A DNA stretch of 64,000 nucleotides from Chitinophaga chungangae (lineage in GTDB: Bacteria; Bacteroidota; Bacteroidia; Chitinophagales; Chitinophagaceae): contig NZ_JAGHKP010000003.1 in the NCBI RefSeq assembly GCF_017742215.1, forward strand, positions 1,174,308 to 1,238,307, given 5' to 3'. This document shows positions 1 to 7,933 of this stretch, one piece after another. The position numbers were made by a program, and so were the translations under genes. Each line of letters begins with the position of its first letter. Positions within the stretch are counted from its first letter, which is position 1. The notes beneath the pieces are model-generated. The model had not been told where the DNA came from and did not search any database. It saw only the letters and a program-made list of their open reading frames with translations.

Positions 1-357
1 AACGAGTTCAGAGGCATCATCAATTACGGCGTGATCGCCCTGATGCAGATGGACCTGGGAGGGGAAGACCCTTATACCGACCTGCCCGTGGAAAAAGTAG
101 CCGCGCTGTACGACGAAAAGATCTGGTTCATCAGCGAAGTGAAGGAAGCCAAAAACCACGACTACGGGGAAGCCTGGCGCAGCATGAGCCAGGAATCGTT
201 CGTGGATCTCATACTCACCAAATTGCTGCGCATCAAACAGATATTGCGCAACGACGGGAAAACCATCATCTCCGAAGGGATGGACGCCAACTATGTAGAC
301 ATCGTGAATTATGCGGTGTTTGCCCTCATACTTATTGAAGAAAAGCAGATTAATTAA
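1..357 (+). CDS. DUF1599 (nucleotide-modification-associated) domain protein, 5' partial
   Basis: The frame is open from the first base and ends at TAA 355-357, so the N-terminus lies outside the window; 118 residues are visible. The pattern NYGVIALMQMDLG, then YDEKIWFISEVKEAKNHDYG and a C-terminal DANYVDIVNYAVFALI matches the DUF1599 family as I know it, common in Bacteroidota as a short protein of nucleotide-modification type. The enzymatic activity is not established. The DoxX-like gene follows after about 75 bp on the same strand, an order I recall from other Bacteroidota, so they are probably co-transcribed. The family call is fairly sure; the function is unknown. Confidence 0.75.
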   Translation, partial: NEFRGIINYGVIALMQMDLGGEDPYTDLPVEKVAALYDEKIWFISEVKEAKNHDYGEAWRSMSQESFVDLILTKLLRIKQILRNDGKTIISEGMDANYVDIVNYAVFALILIEEKQIN

Positions 358-434
358 TATTTTGAGCCTGGAACAAAACCGTGCATGACGGATTTCATGC
401 ACGGCTCCATCCGACCTTTAAAAGAAAAAAATTG

Positions 435-1535
435 ATGAAACCGATCCTGATCCTATTCCGCATCCTCGTAGGGGTGTTATTTATCTTTTCCGGGCTGATC
501 AAAGCCAACGACCCGCTGGGCCTGAGCTATAAAATGGACGAGTTTTTCGAGGTGCTGCACCTGCACTTCCTGATACCCGCTTCCCTGGCCTTTTCGCTGG
601 TGATGAACGCTTTTGAGATCATCGCCGGCTTCGCGGTATTGCTGGGGTACCGCATGCGGTTCTTTTCTTTCCTGCTGCTGATACTGATCATATTTTTCAC
701 CTTCCTTACCGGTTTCGCGCTGTTCAGCGGCCTGATCCGCGAGTGCGGGTGTTTTGGCGACTGTATCAAACTCACGGCCGACCAGTCTTTTTACAAAGAC
801 CTCATCCTGCTGGTGATGATCCTGGTGATCTTTATTTACCATAAACGTATAAAACCTGCATTCCCGACGAAAGCCACGAACATGCTGATGGCGCTGGCCG
901 TGCTGTTTCCGATTGCGCTGCAGTGGTATACGCTGGCGCATTTGCCCATCGTGGATTGCCTGCCTTACAAAGTGGGCAACAACATCATGGAAAAAATGAA
1001 AGTGCCGCCCGGCTCCACGCCCGATGTGTACGAAACCGTGCTGATCTACGAAAAGAACGGCCAGCAGCAGGAGTTCACCACCGAAAACTACCCCTGGCAG
1101 GATACGCTGTGGAAGTTCGTGGACCGGAAAGACAAACTGGTGAAAAAAGGCAACGCCGAGCCGGCCATCAAAGACTTCGTGCTCACCGACTTCGACGGCG
1201 TGAACATGAACCGGGGCGTACTGATGGAATCCTTGCCCGTGTACCTTTTCCTTGTGCGCGACGTGCGCGAAGCGGGCAGCGGATGGGAGAAAAAGATGCA
1301 GGCCCTGCAGCAGCAGTTCAAAGAAGGGAAGTTCATGCTGTTTGGCGTGACCAGTTCCAATAAAGCGCAGGTAGAGCAGTTCCAGAAAGAACGCGGCATC
1401 GATTTCCAGTTCCTGCAAATGGACGGCACCGCCATCAAAACCGCCGGCCGCAGCACGCCCTGCCTGTTACTGCTGGAAAAATCCGTGGTGAAAGGCAAAT
1501 GGCATTATAACGACATACCAGATTTTACAAAATAA
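435..1535 (+). CDS. DoxX/MauE-like membrane protein with thioredoxin-like C-terminal region
   Basis: A 366-residue protein. I start it at ATG 435 (MKPILILFRI), which begins directly with the first membrane helix, and not at upstream ATG 381, which would add 18 basic non-membrane residues. Residues 1-170 hold about four to five helices with the DoxX-type pattern FIFSGLIKANDPLG and a CGCFGDC motif at residues 104-110. Residues from about 270 resemble a thioredoxin fold (FLVRDV, then FGVTSSN, then STPCLLLLEK) without a CxxC pair. The three loop cysteines suggest redox or quinone-linked chemistry at the membrane, but the role is unproven. Its stop overlaps the next start (TAATG), implying translational coupling with the permease. 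Confidence 0.75.
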   Translation: MKPILILFRILVGVLFIFSGLIKANDPLGLSYKMDEFFEVLHLHFLIPASLAFSLVMNAFEIIAGFAVLLGYRMRFFSFLLLILIIFFTFLTGFALFSGLIRECGCFGDCIKLTADQSFYKDLILLVMILVIFIYHKRIKPAFPTKATNMLMALAVLFPIALQWYTLAHLPIVDCLPYKVGNNIMEKMKVPPGSTPDVYETVLIYEKNGQQQEFTTENYPWQDTLWKFVDRKDKLVKKGNAEPAIKDFVLTDFDGVNMNRGVLMESLPVYLFLVRDVREAGSGWEKKMQALQQQFKEGKFMLFGVTSSNKAQVEQFQKERGIDFQFLQMDGTAIKTAGRSTPCLLLLEKSVVKGKWHYNDIPDFTK

Positions 1536-2593
1536 TGTTCCGCTTTTTCCTCCGCAAACTCGGTTACGGCATCCTGGTATTACTGGGAGTGGTGATCGTC
1601 ATTTTCCTGCTGTTCAACGTGCTGCCCGCCGATCCGGCGCGGCTCACGCTCGGCCAGCGCACCGACCTCACGTCGCTGGAAAATGTGCGGAAGGAACTGC
1701 ACCTGGACAAACCCAAGAGCGTCCAGTTCCTGCTGTACCTCAATGATCTCAGCCCCATCGGCATCCATACCCGGCAGGAATTGAAGGAATCGCTGAACGG
1801 GGTGGCGCTTTTCAGCACGGGCGGCAATAACGCGCTGGTGCTGAAAACGCCCTACCTCCGCAGGAGCTACCAGGGGAAAAAAGACGTGTGGGAAATACTG
1901 ATGGAAGCCCTGCCCGGTACGCTGGTGCTGGCGCTGGCCGCGATGATCTTCGCCACGGTGGCGGGCATTGCGCTGGGCATTCTTTCCGCCGTAAAACAAA
2001 ACACCTGGATGGACACCAGCGCCGTATTTGCCAGCGTGATCGGCATTTCAGCGCCATCGTTCTTCACCGGCATCGTGCTGGCGTATGTTTTCGGGTTTGT
2101 GCTCACGGATTACACGGGCCTGCACATGACCGGCAGCCTGTTCGACATCGATCCCTTCAAAGGCCGCATCCTCAATATCCGCAATCTCATCCTGCCTGCC
2201 GTCACGCTCGGCATCAGGCCGCTGGCCATCATCGTACAGCTCACCCGCAGCGCCATGCTCGACGTGCTGAACCAGGATTACATCCGCACCGCCTACGCCA
2301 AAGGGCTGGGCAGCCGCGCCATTTTGTACAAACACGCGCTGCGCAATGCGCTCAATCCCGTGATCACGGCCATTACCGGCTGGTTTGCAGAACTGCTGGC
2401 CGGGGCGTTTTTCGTTGAATATATCTTCGGGTGGAAAGGCATCGGCAAAGTAACGGTCGATGCATTGGAGAAATTCGATTTCCCGGTGGTGATGGGCGCC
2501 GTGCTGGTAACGGCGGGGATTTTTGTGATCATCAACCTGATGGCGGACCTTCTATATAGTATCGTCGATCCGCGCATCAGGCTGGAGAACTGA
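1535..2593 (+). CDS. Peptide-type ABC transporter permease (OppB/DppB family)
   Basis: A 352-residue inner-membrane permease with about six helices. The N-terminus (FRFFLRKLGYGILVLLGVV, then NVLPADPARL) and the EAA-type cytoplasmic loop near residues 250-275 (AYAKGLGSRAILYKHALRN) are typical of the OppB/DppB subunit. It normally pairs with an OppC permease and two ATPases to import or export peptides or nickel. None of these partners is adjacent: upstream is the DoxX-like gene (1-nt overlap), and downstream a convergent gene begins its stop codon at the very next base. An oligopeptide-binding lipoprotein gene lies at 9671 and could be a functional partner. The region between helix 1 and helix 2 is long for the family. 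Confidence 0.85.
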   Translation: MFRFFLRKLGYGILVLLGVVIVIFLLFNVLPADPARLTLGQRTDLTSLENVRKELHLDKPKSVQFLLYLNDLSPIGIHTRQELKESLNGVALFSTGGNNALVLKTPYLRRSYQGKKDVWEILMEALPGTLVLALAAMIFATVAGIALGILSAVKQNTWMDTSAVFASVIGISAPSFFTGIVLAYVFGFVLTDYTGLHMTGSLFDIDPFKGRILNIRNLILPAVTLGIRPLAIIVQLTRSAMLDVLNQDYIRTAYAKGLGSRAILYKHALRNALNPVITAITGWFAELLAGAFFVEYIFGWKGIGKVTVDALEKFDFPVVMGAVLVTAGIFVIINLMADLLYSIVDPRIRLEN

Positions 2594-3586
2594 TCAATGT
2601 GCCTTCCTGAATTCCGGCGCTTTCCCAACTTTTTGCACCGTGAGCTTAACTACCGAAGGATCGTGCTGCTGCACCTGTGCGGACCAAACATACATGCTCC
2701 TGCCAAAGCGGGTCACTTCCCCGGGAGAATAAAAATATACGTCTTCATCGTCTTCGATCATGAGATTGACCTGGTTGCTGCCGCCCTGTGCCACCATGTT
2801 GTTCCGGTCGTCCCACGCAACTACTTTGTGCGTAACGCCGTCCAGGTCCACAGAGCCTCTCCAGCTTGCGCGCCGGAAGAGGGCAATGTCCAGCAGCCGC
2901 TCCGTTTTATCGGCATAACCGGGCGCGTCGTAGTGGAATTCGTAGGGGCTTACAGTAACGTAAACGGTCTTTTCACGTACCGTTTCACCGTCAAAATAAG
3001 CGGTGTTGAGGGCGTATTCGGGAAGGGCGCGGGTGGAATCCCTTACGTTGTCGCAATCCGAGATGTTTACCACCACTTCCATATCGTCTCCGAAATCGTG
3101 GTTATTGTTGGCGTCTACGATGACGTGTTTTTTCCCTTTATCGTCCAGCCCCACGAACAGGTAAACCGTATTTTTCGGAATGGGGGCGCGGGAAAGGAGG
3201 GAAGTGTCCACGCCTTTGGACTTTTCATTAAATTCACCGGCGGGGATTTCACCTTGAAGGTATTTTTCATACCGCCACTGGTCGCCGTTTAACACCAGCA
3301 TGCGCACACAGGACCGGGGATAAGCGGGAATGTTTTTAAAGGAAGAAATGTCTTCGACCTTTCGGGTGGGCGACTGAACGGAATATTTCGCTTCTTTGCC
3401 GGTGCGTTCCTGCAACGCGAATGTTTGCGGGGAAGGCGCGGGAGCGGCGGTTTGGGCGGAGGCGGAAATTGAAACGAGGCCAAGCGCAAGGCTTAAGGCG
3501 GAGGATAGGAGCTTTTGCCTGTTTTCAAACAATTTTAAATGAAACCGGAAACTACCCGGATTGTTGTTAAGAAGGATATAAAGCAT
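2594..3586 (-). CDS. Secreted protein of unknown function
   Basis: 330 residues; I do not recognise the family. The N-terminus has a basic stretch, a hydrophobic run (residues 27-42) and an SASAQ-T site near 45, so it is probably exported by signal peptidase I. The rest looks beta-rich. An acidic loop at residues 158-168 (DANNNHDFGDD) resembles a calcium-binding Dx[DN]xDxD-type loop, and a second aspartate-rich stretch (MIEDDEDVYFY) occurs later. The gene stands alone: convergent with the OppB gene with zero bases between the stops, and divergent from the ECF sigma gene at 3750. Its partner and substrate are unknown. Confidence 0.6.
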   Translation of the reverse strand: MLYILLNNNPGSFRFHLKLFENRQKLLSSALSLALGLVSISASAQTAAPAPSPQTFALQERTGKEAKYSVQSPTRKVEDISSFKNIPAYPRSCVRMLVLNGDQWRYEKYLQGEIPAGEFNEKSKGVDTSLLSRAPIPKNTVYLFVGLDDKGKKHVIVDANNNHDFGDDMEVVVNISDCDNVRDSTRALPEYALNTAYFDGETVREKTVYVTVSPYEFHYDAPGYADKTERLLDIALFRRASWRGSVDLDGVTHKVVAWDDRNNMVAQGGSNQVNLMIEDDEDVYFYSPGEVTRFGRSMYVWSAQVQQHDPSVVKLTVQKVGKAPEFRKAH

Positions 3587-3621
3587 ATAATATAAGTTTT
3601 CTTTAACAGGTATAAATTCAC

Positions 3622-3633
3622 AATCAATTGATT
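3622..3633. promoter_or_regulatory. 12-bp perfect palindrome in the divergent region upstream of the ECF sigma gene
   Basis: AATCAATTGATT is self-complementary and lies in the 163-bp AT-rich gap between the secreted-protein gene (minus) and the ECF sigma gene (plus). It could be a regulator site for either gene; in AT-rich DNA such a short palindrome can also occur by chance. Confidence 0.2.
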
Positions 3634-3749
3634 ATCAGTTCAGCCAAAATATTTCCTATTATTTTGTAACAAAGGCAAAAAGCAGTCGTCTTCTTTATGT
3701 AACACACAATAAAAGAGGGTGCTTCCTTCCGCCAAACTAAAACCGTGAT

Positions 3750-4265
3750 ATGTCGTCCGAATCGTTTATCTCTTTAATCATGCCTTTCAGGGAGAAGCTT
3801 TACCGCTTCGCGCTGCGCTTGCTGGGCAATGAGGAAGACGCGAAGGACATTATCCAGGACGCCTTCGTGAAGGTGTGGAACAACAAAGATAAAATGGGCG
3901 AGCTGCAGAACCTGGAGGCCTGGTGCATGCGCATTACGCGCAACCTGGCGCTGGACAAGATCAAAAGCCGCAAGTACCGGGTTACCGACGACCTGGAGCG
4001 CGCGGGGGAAGTGCCGGCCGCCCATCACAGCCCGCATCAGAGCGCCGAAAAAAGCGATCTGATGCGGCGGGTACACGGGGCGATCCGCGGGTTGCCGGAA
4101 AAATACCGGACCATTCTCCAGCTGCGCGACATAGACGGGCTCAGCTACCAGGAGATCGGCGAGGTACTGGAAATAGAACTGGGTGAAGTAAAAGTGAACC
4201 TGCACCGCGCCAGGAAACAGGTGCGGGAGCAACTACAAAATCTGCATGTATATGGAATACAATAA
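3750..4265 (+). CDS. ECF-type RNA polymerase sigma factor (sigma-70 family)
   Basis: 171 residues, the normal size for an ECF sigma factor. Region 2 spans about residues 8-80, with the core-binding segment FREKLYRFALRLLGNEEDA, the typical DIIQDAFVKVWNN and a LEAWCMRITRNLALD promoter-melting segment. Region 4 spans about residues 112-160 (LPEKYRTILQLRDIDGLSYQEIGEVL, then a helix-turn-helix ending in VKVNLHRARKQ). It directs RNA polymerase to a small regulon, probably including its own operon. The next gene starts inside its 3' end, and the two DUF4252 genes follow on the same strand, so the membrane protein at 4246 is the obvious anti-sigma candidate. There is no FecR or SusC gene here, unlike the second ECF gene at 62.6-63.2 kb. 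Confidence 0.93.
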   Translation: MSSESFISLIMPFREKLYRFALRLLGNEEDAKDIIQDAFVKVWNNKDKMGELQNLEAWCMRITRNLALDKIKSRKYRVTDDLERAGEVPAAHHSPHQSAEKSDLMRRVHGAIRGLPEKYRTILQLRDIDGLSYQEIGEVLEIELGEVKVNLHRARKQVREQLQNLHVYGIQ

Positions 4266-4779
4266 CATCAGGGCCTTACTGGAAAAGTACTGGGCCTGTG
4301 AAACCACCGAAGCGGAAGAAGCCGGGCTGCGCATGTTTTACGCCGCGCACGAAGGCCCTTTGCCGGCCGACCTGCAGGAAGCGGCGCCGATGTTCCGGTA
4401 TTTCCATGCAGCAGGGGAGGGCGAAGCGGAAGAACTTTTCTCCATGCCCGAACTGTTCACCGACCGCCCCGCACCATGGGAAACGGCCACTAAGACAGAA
4501 ATAAAGATCATCCGCCCGTTCTGGCAGGGATGGATGAAATACGCCGCCGTACTGCTCGCCGCCGCCGGCATCGTATACTCCATAAACCAGCACCAGGTGA
4601 AACTGCATGGGGACGCCACCGCGTTTAAAGATACCTACAGCGATCCCAAACTGGCATACGAACAAACACAACGCGCCCTCCAGCTGCTGAGCCGCAATCT
4701 CAACAAAGGAAAAAAAGAAATGGAGAAACTGAGCTATTTCAACGAAGCGAAAGGAATGGTAGAGGGCAATCGTAATTAA
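4246..4779 (+). CDS. Single-pass membrane protein, putative anti-sigma factor
   Basis: 177 residues. Its start codon lies inside the ECF sigma gene (20-bp overlap from ATG 4246; ATG 4252 is an equally good start). Residues 1-85 are acidic and cytoplasm-like (YWACETTEAEEAGLRMFYAAH), one helix is at about 96-113 (WMKYAAVLLAAAGIVYSI), and the C-terminal 60 residues would lie outside. This topology and the overlap with the sigma gene fit an anti-sigma factor. I see neither a zinc-binding HxxxCxxC motif nor a FecR domain. The N-terminal pattern resembles the short helical segment at the start of many Bacteroidota anti-sigma factors. The function is inferred from position only. Confidence 0.6.
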   Translation: MYMEYNNIRALLEKYWACETTEAEEAGLRMFYAAHEGPLPADLQEAAPMFRYFHAAGEGEAEELFSMPELFTDRPAPWETATKTEIKIIRPFWQGWMKYAAVLLAAAGIVYSINQHQVKLHGDATAFKDTYSDPKLAYEQTQRALQLLSRNLNKGKKEMEKLSYFNEAKGMVEGNRN

Positions 4780-4832
4780 GGCTATTCTAGAACCGCATAC
4801 CAACAATTTACAGCAACACAAATTTTGTAACA

Positions 4833-5369
4833 ATGAAAAGGATGCTAATGATCATATGTGTCTTGTGCAGCAGCGAATTGGCGCTGGCACAAAGCACGAT
4901 CGACAAATTCTTCCAAAAGTACCAGGACGATGAATCGTTTACCGTGATCAACATCACGCCGAAAATGTTCAACATGTTTTCGAAATTCTCGGTAGACGAT
5001 CCCGATGCCAAAAAGGTAACCGCGCTGGCCTCCAAACTCAAAGGGCTGCGCATCCTGATCAAAGAAGACACGAAAGACGGGCAGAAACTTTACCGCGAAG
5101 CCTCCCAATTCCTCGGCACCGGCATGGAAGAGCTTATGTCAGTGCGCGACAAAGAGACCGACCTCAAATTCATGGTGCGCGAAAACACGAAAGGCAATAT
5201 CCAGGAACTGGTGATGCTCGTAGGCAGCACCGACGAATTTGTAGCGCTCACCGTTTTCGGGGACTTCAGCATCGCCGAGATCAGCGAGATCGCCGGCGGC
5301 ATGAACATCGACGGCTTCCAGAACCTGGGCCAGCTCAGGGACAACAAGGGAGCGAAAGGAAAAAAATAA
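4833..5369 (+). CDS. DUF4252 domain secreted protein (first copy)
   Basis: 178 residues with a signal peptide (MKRMLMIICVLCSSELALAQ) and a short exported domain. The pattern FFQKYQDDESFTVINITPKMFNMF, then LKGLRILI and ELVMLVGSTDEFVALTVFGDFSIAEISEI, is the DUF4252 family, which in Bacteroidota usually sits downstream of an ECF sigma gene. The molecular function is unknown. It follows the putative anti-sigma gene by 53 bp and precedes a second, divergent DUF4252 gene by 70 bp, so all four genes probably form one operon under the sigma factor. The C-terminus is short and basic (KGAKGKK). Confidence 0.85.
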   Translation: MKRMLMIICVLCSSELALAQSTIDKFFQKYQDDESFTVINITPKMFNMFSKFSVDDPDAKKVTALASKLKGLRILIKEDTKDGQKLYREASQFLGTGMEELMSVRDKETDLKFMVRENTKGNIQELVMLVGSTDEFVALTVFGDFSIAEISEIAGGMNIDGFQNLGQLRDNKGAKGKK

Positions 5370-5439
5370 GGAACGCGCCGTATCCATCCGCGGCGTCCCT
5401 TCCATCACCCATTATTCATTCTCCTCCAAAACCATCCGC

Positions 5440-6042
5440 ATGAAACGCGTAATTTTACTTACCGCCATCGCCTGTACCCTCGCCATCAGCGCCTCCGCGC
5501 AACGCAAACAGCTCCGTCAGTTCACCAACGAACATTGCAGCGTGGCCGAAACCCACCGCATCGGCCTCAGCTTCCTGCCCCTGCGTATCGTAAGCTGGTT
5601 CATCCCAGGCACTGCTTTCGACGGAGACGCGCGTGAAGTAAAATTGTTATTGAAGAAAGTAAAAAGCGTAAAACTCTGGACGATCCAGATGGACAACGGC
5701 GAGCCCGTTTCCCCCGAATCCATCGCGCAGCTGAAAAAAGACCTTTATGCAGAAGGGAAATTCGAAAGCCTGATGGAGATCCGCCACCCGGAGGGCCATG
5801 TACAATTGCTCAGCAACGCAAAATCAGACGACCGCATCGATAACCTGGTGGCGCTCATCCACGAAGATGGTGAAATGATCATGGTGCACCTGAAAACCAA
5901 ACTCAGTATGGACGACCTGTCCCGCATCGCCAACAGGATCAATAACCGGGTAAAAGAAGAAGAAGATAAGAAAAGAGAAGAAATACCCGTCGCGAAAGAC
6001 AACAACGTAGCAAGCGCCCAAACAGGGCCGTTATCCCACTAA
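5440..6042 (+). CDS. DUF4252-like secreted protein (second, diverged copy)
   Basis: 200 residues with a clear signal peptide ending SASAQR. It shares with the preceding gene a helix-beta layout (KLLLKKVKSVKLWTIQMDNGE, IDNLVALIHEDGEMIMVHLKTKLSMDDLSRIANRIN) but has a different N-terminal part (HRIGLSFLPLRIVSWFIPG), so it is a diverged paralogue and not a recent duplicate. The tail (residues 170-200) is low-complexity and charged. It ends the ECF operon and overlaps the convergent DUF721 gene by 4 nt at their stop codons. The function is unknown; its position suggests it is an output of the sigma factor. Confidence 0.7.
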   Translation: MKRVILLTAIACTLAISASAQRKQLRQFTNEHCSVAETHRIGLSFLPLRIVSWFIPGTAFDGDAREVKLLLKKVKSVKLWTIQMDNGEPVSPESIAQLKKDLYAEGKFESLMEIRHPEGHVQLLSNAKSDDRIDNLVALIHEDGEMIMVHLKTKLSMDDLSRIANRINNRVKEEEDKKREEIPVAKDNNVASAQTGPLSH

Positions 6043-6329
6043 CGGATCGTCACTTCCTTCACGATATCCTCGCCGAGCATATCGTTCACCAGCTTCATAA
6101 TCCTGTCTTTGGAATAATTCAGTTCCTGCTTTAGCGGCGCAACGGTGGTAGTGATCACCAGTTTGCTGCCATCGAACAGCTGCACGCTTTCCGTATACCG
6201 GGCGATGGTTTTGCCTACCACCGCTTCCCAGTTTTCCTGGATGCGCACCTCCATCAGCCTGGGTTTGAACCGGCTTTTGTTGAGGTATTCCCTGAGCGCA
6301 TCGCCCATGCTGACCGTCCTGTTTCGCAT
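6039..6329 (-). CDS. DUF721 (DciA-related) protein
   Basis: 96 residues. The pattern SMGDALREYLNKSRFKPRLMEVRIQENWEAVVGKTIARYTESVQLFDG, followed by LKQELNYSKDRIMKLVNDMLG, matches DUF721, a small beta-alpha domain related to DciA, which in many bacteria loads the replicative helicase. In Bacteroidota these proteins are short, as here, and lack the long DciA tail. Whether this one acts in helicase loading is inferred from the family. recF lies far away at 27.4 kb. The gene is convergent with the DUF4252 gene (4-nt overlap at the stops) and has no obvious operon partner. Confidence 0.8.
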   Translation of the reverse strand: MRNRTVSMGDALREYLNKSRFKPRLMEVRIQENWEAVVGKTIARYTESVQLFDGSKLVITTTVAPLKQELNYSKDRIMKLVNDMLGEDIVKEVTIR

Positions 6330-6361
6330 CTTGCAAAGGTAAGGGAATGCGGGAAAAGGAA

Positions 6362-6811
6362 TCAGGATTTTTCTTCCACTACCAGCCCGTGTTCTTTCAA
6401 CACCTTTTCTTCATCGCCGGAAATGAACGCAAATATTTTAATGTCGTTGTTAACGAAGGTGAGAATATAGATCACATAAAAACCGATGGTGATCAGTTCG
6501 CCGTTTTTATTGTAACCGGAATCCCAATAAACTTTCGCTGCGGCGTGCAGATCATCCAGTTCGGTCACCTCGATGTTGGTCACTTTCATATATTTCGCGC
6601 CGATCTTGCGGTAGCGGTCTTCGTTTCCCCGGATCATCTGCCGGTAAGTCTCGTCGTTTTTCCCGCCCATTACGCCGGTAGGGCCGGAGCCCACGATGTA
6701 TTCGGCGAAATCGGCCGTCATCGCGTTCACGTCCAGCGGTTTGCCTGCCAGCGAATCGTTGAAACGCCGCTCATATTCGGCAAAAAACGCTTTGATCTTG
6801 CTTTTGTTCAT
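6362..6811 (-). CDS. NTF2-like / SnoaL-like small protein
   Basis: 149 residues from ATG 6811 (MNKSKIKAFFAEYERRFNDS). A longer frame to 6955 exists but its extra 48 residues are proline- and cysteine-rich and overlap the Ada gene in another frame, so I reject that start. The helix FFAEYERRFNDSLAG, then DVNAMTADFAEYIVGSGPTGVMGG and later beta strands (IGFYVIYILTFVNNDIKIFAFIS), suggests the cone-shaped NTF2-like fold used by many unrelated small enzymes and binding proteins. No catalytic residues can be named. It begins 46 bp after the stop of the Ada-like gene on the same strand and is probably co-transcribed with it. Confidence 0.65.
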   Translation of the reverse strand: MNKSKIKAFFAEYERRFNDSLAGKPLDVNAMTADFAEYIVGSGPTGVMGGKNDETYRQMIRGNEDRYRKIGAKYMKVTNIEVTELDDLHAAAKVYWDSGYNKNGELITIGFYVIYILTFVNNDIKIFAFISGDEEKVLKEHGLVVEEKS

Positions 6812-6857
6812 ATAGCAGGTTTTGTAAGGTCCCGCAAACACGGGGCCAGCACAAACG

Positions 6858-7748
6858 TCAGTCTTCCGTGGAGGAAAGGGCAACGGGCTGGTTCTTAGCG
6901 CATTCCCAGCCGAGCATGGCCGTTTTGCGCACGGGGCCCCAATGGTAGCCGCCAAACAGGCCTGTAGACTTTATTACACGATGGCAGGGGATGAGGTAAG
7001 CAACGGGATTGTCGCCAACGGCAGTGCCCACCGCGCGCGCCGCTTTAGGGTGATCGATCTCCCGCGCGATGCGTGAATAGGTAGCCACCTGGCCGGCCGG
7101 CACTTTCAGCAGCGCTTCCCACACTTTCAGCTGGAAAGGCGTGGCTTTCACATGCAGACGAATACCCTTTTCACTTTTTGCTTTATCCGCCGGCGATGGC
7201 GTTTCTTCTTTCATTTCTGCTTCGATCCCGCTGAAGTATGCTTTTACATCATCGATAAAAGGCGAAGCCGATTCGATGAAGGCGGCGTTGGGCCATTGCA
7301 GGGTGAGCTCTTTCAGGGCGGCGGCGCGGTCGTCCGCAAAAGCGATGGAACAAACGCCTTTTTCGGTGGCGGCCGCCAGCATGGGGCCGAACACGGTGTC
7401 TATAAAAGCATAACGGATGGTGAGCGCTTCGCCGCCGTTGCGGTATTCTCCGGGCGTCATCGCTTCGAGGTTCACGAACATATCGTGCAGGCGGCTGGTA
7501 CCGGAAAGACCGGTTTCGAAAGTAGCCTGTTCAACGGTATAATCTTTTGCCAGCAAACCTTTTGCATGTTGCAGGCTGATATATTGCAGGAATTTCTTCG
7601 GGCTCACGCCGGCCCATTCCGTAAAAAGACGTTGAAAATGAAAAGGGCTCAGGTGTACCGCGGCAGCGATATTGTCCAGCGACGGCTGCCCGGTGTGGTT
7701 CGCGTGAATGTACGCGATGGCGTCGGCAATCTTGTTGTAATGGTGCAT
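6858..7748 (-). CDS. Ada-like AraC regulator fused to methylated-DNA cysteine methyltransferase
   Basis: 296 residues from ATG 7748 (MHHYNKIADAIAYI); upstream in-frame ATGs at 7781 and 7829 would add a cysteine-bearing stretch without family resemblance. Residues 1-100 form an AraC-type double helix-turn-helix (SLDNIAAAVHLSPFHFQRLFTEWAGVSPKKFLQYI). Residues 115-280 are the O6-alkylguanine-DNA alkyltransferase domain, with the helix TPFQLKVWEALLKVPAGQVATYS and the active-site motif PCHRV, whose cysteine is residue 255. It takes alkyl groups from guanine onto that cysteine in a suicide reaction. The zinc-bearing N-terminal Ada domain of E. coli is absent, so sensing of phosphotriesters is not expected. 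The NTF2-like gene follows. Confidence 0.9.
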   Translation of the reverse strand: MHHYNKIADAIAYIHANHTGQPSLDNIAAAVHLSPFHFQRLFTEWAGVSPKKFLQYISLQHAKGLLAKDYTVEQATFETGLSGTSRLHDMFVNLEAMTPGEYRNGGEALTIRYAFIDTVFGPMLAAATEKGVCSIAFADDRAAALKELTLQWPNAAFIESASPFIDDVKAYFSGIEAEMKEETPSPADKAKSEKGIRLHVKATPFQLKVWEALLKVPAGQVATYSRIAREIDHPKAARAVGTAVGDNPVAYLIPCHRVIKSTGLFGGYHWGPVRKTAMLGWECAKNQPVALSSTED

Positions 7749-7867
7749 TGTTTTTTTATCGCAAATAACACTCGTTTTCATACCCGTACAACCTGTTTCT
7801 TGCTGTTTTGATACGATTGAAGTTACCACATTAAATTTTAACAGGAATTTTCATTCGTAACGAACAT

Positions 7868-7903
7868 AAAAAACCGCCACGAGGCTGTTCTGTGGCGGTT
7901 TTG
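7868..7903 (-). terminator. Intrinsic terminator downstream of the M1 peptidase gene
   Basis: A stem AAAACCGCCAC / GTGGCGGTTTT of 11 bp around an 11-nt loop sits 31 bp beyond the stop of the M1 peptidase gene (minus strand); the minus-strand product ends in a run of U. It can also insulate against plus-strand readthrough. Confidence 0.8.
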
Positions 7904-7933
7904 TTGATATTTTAACAGAAGGCGCCTTTCAAC

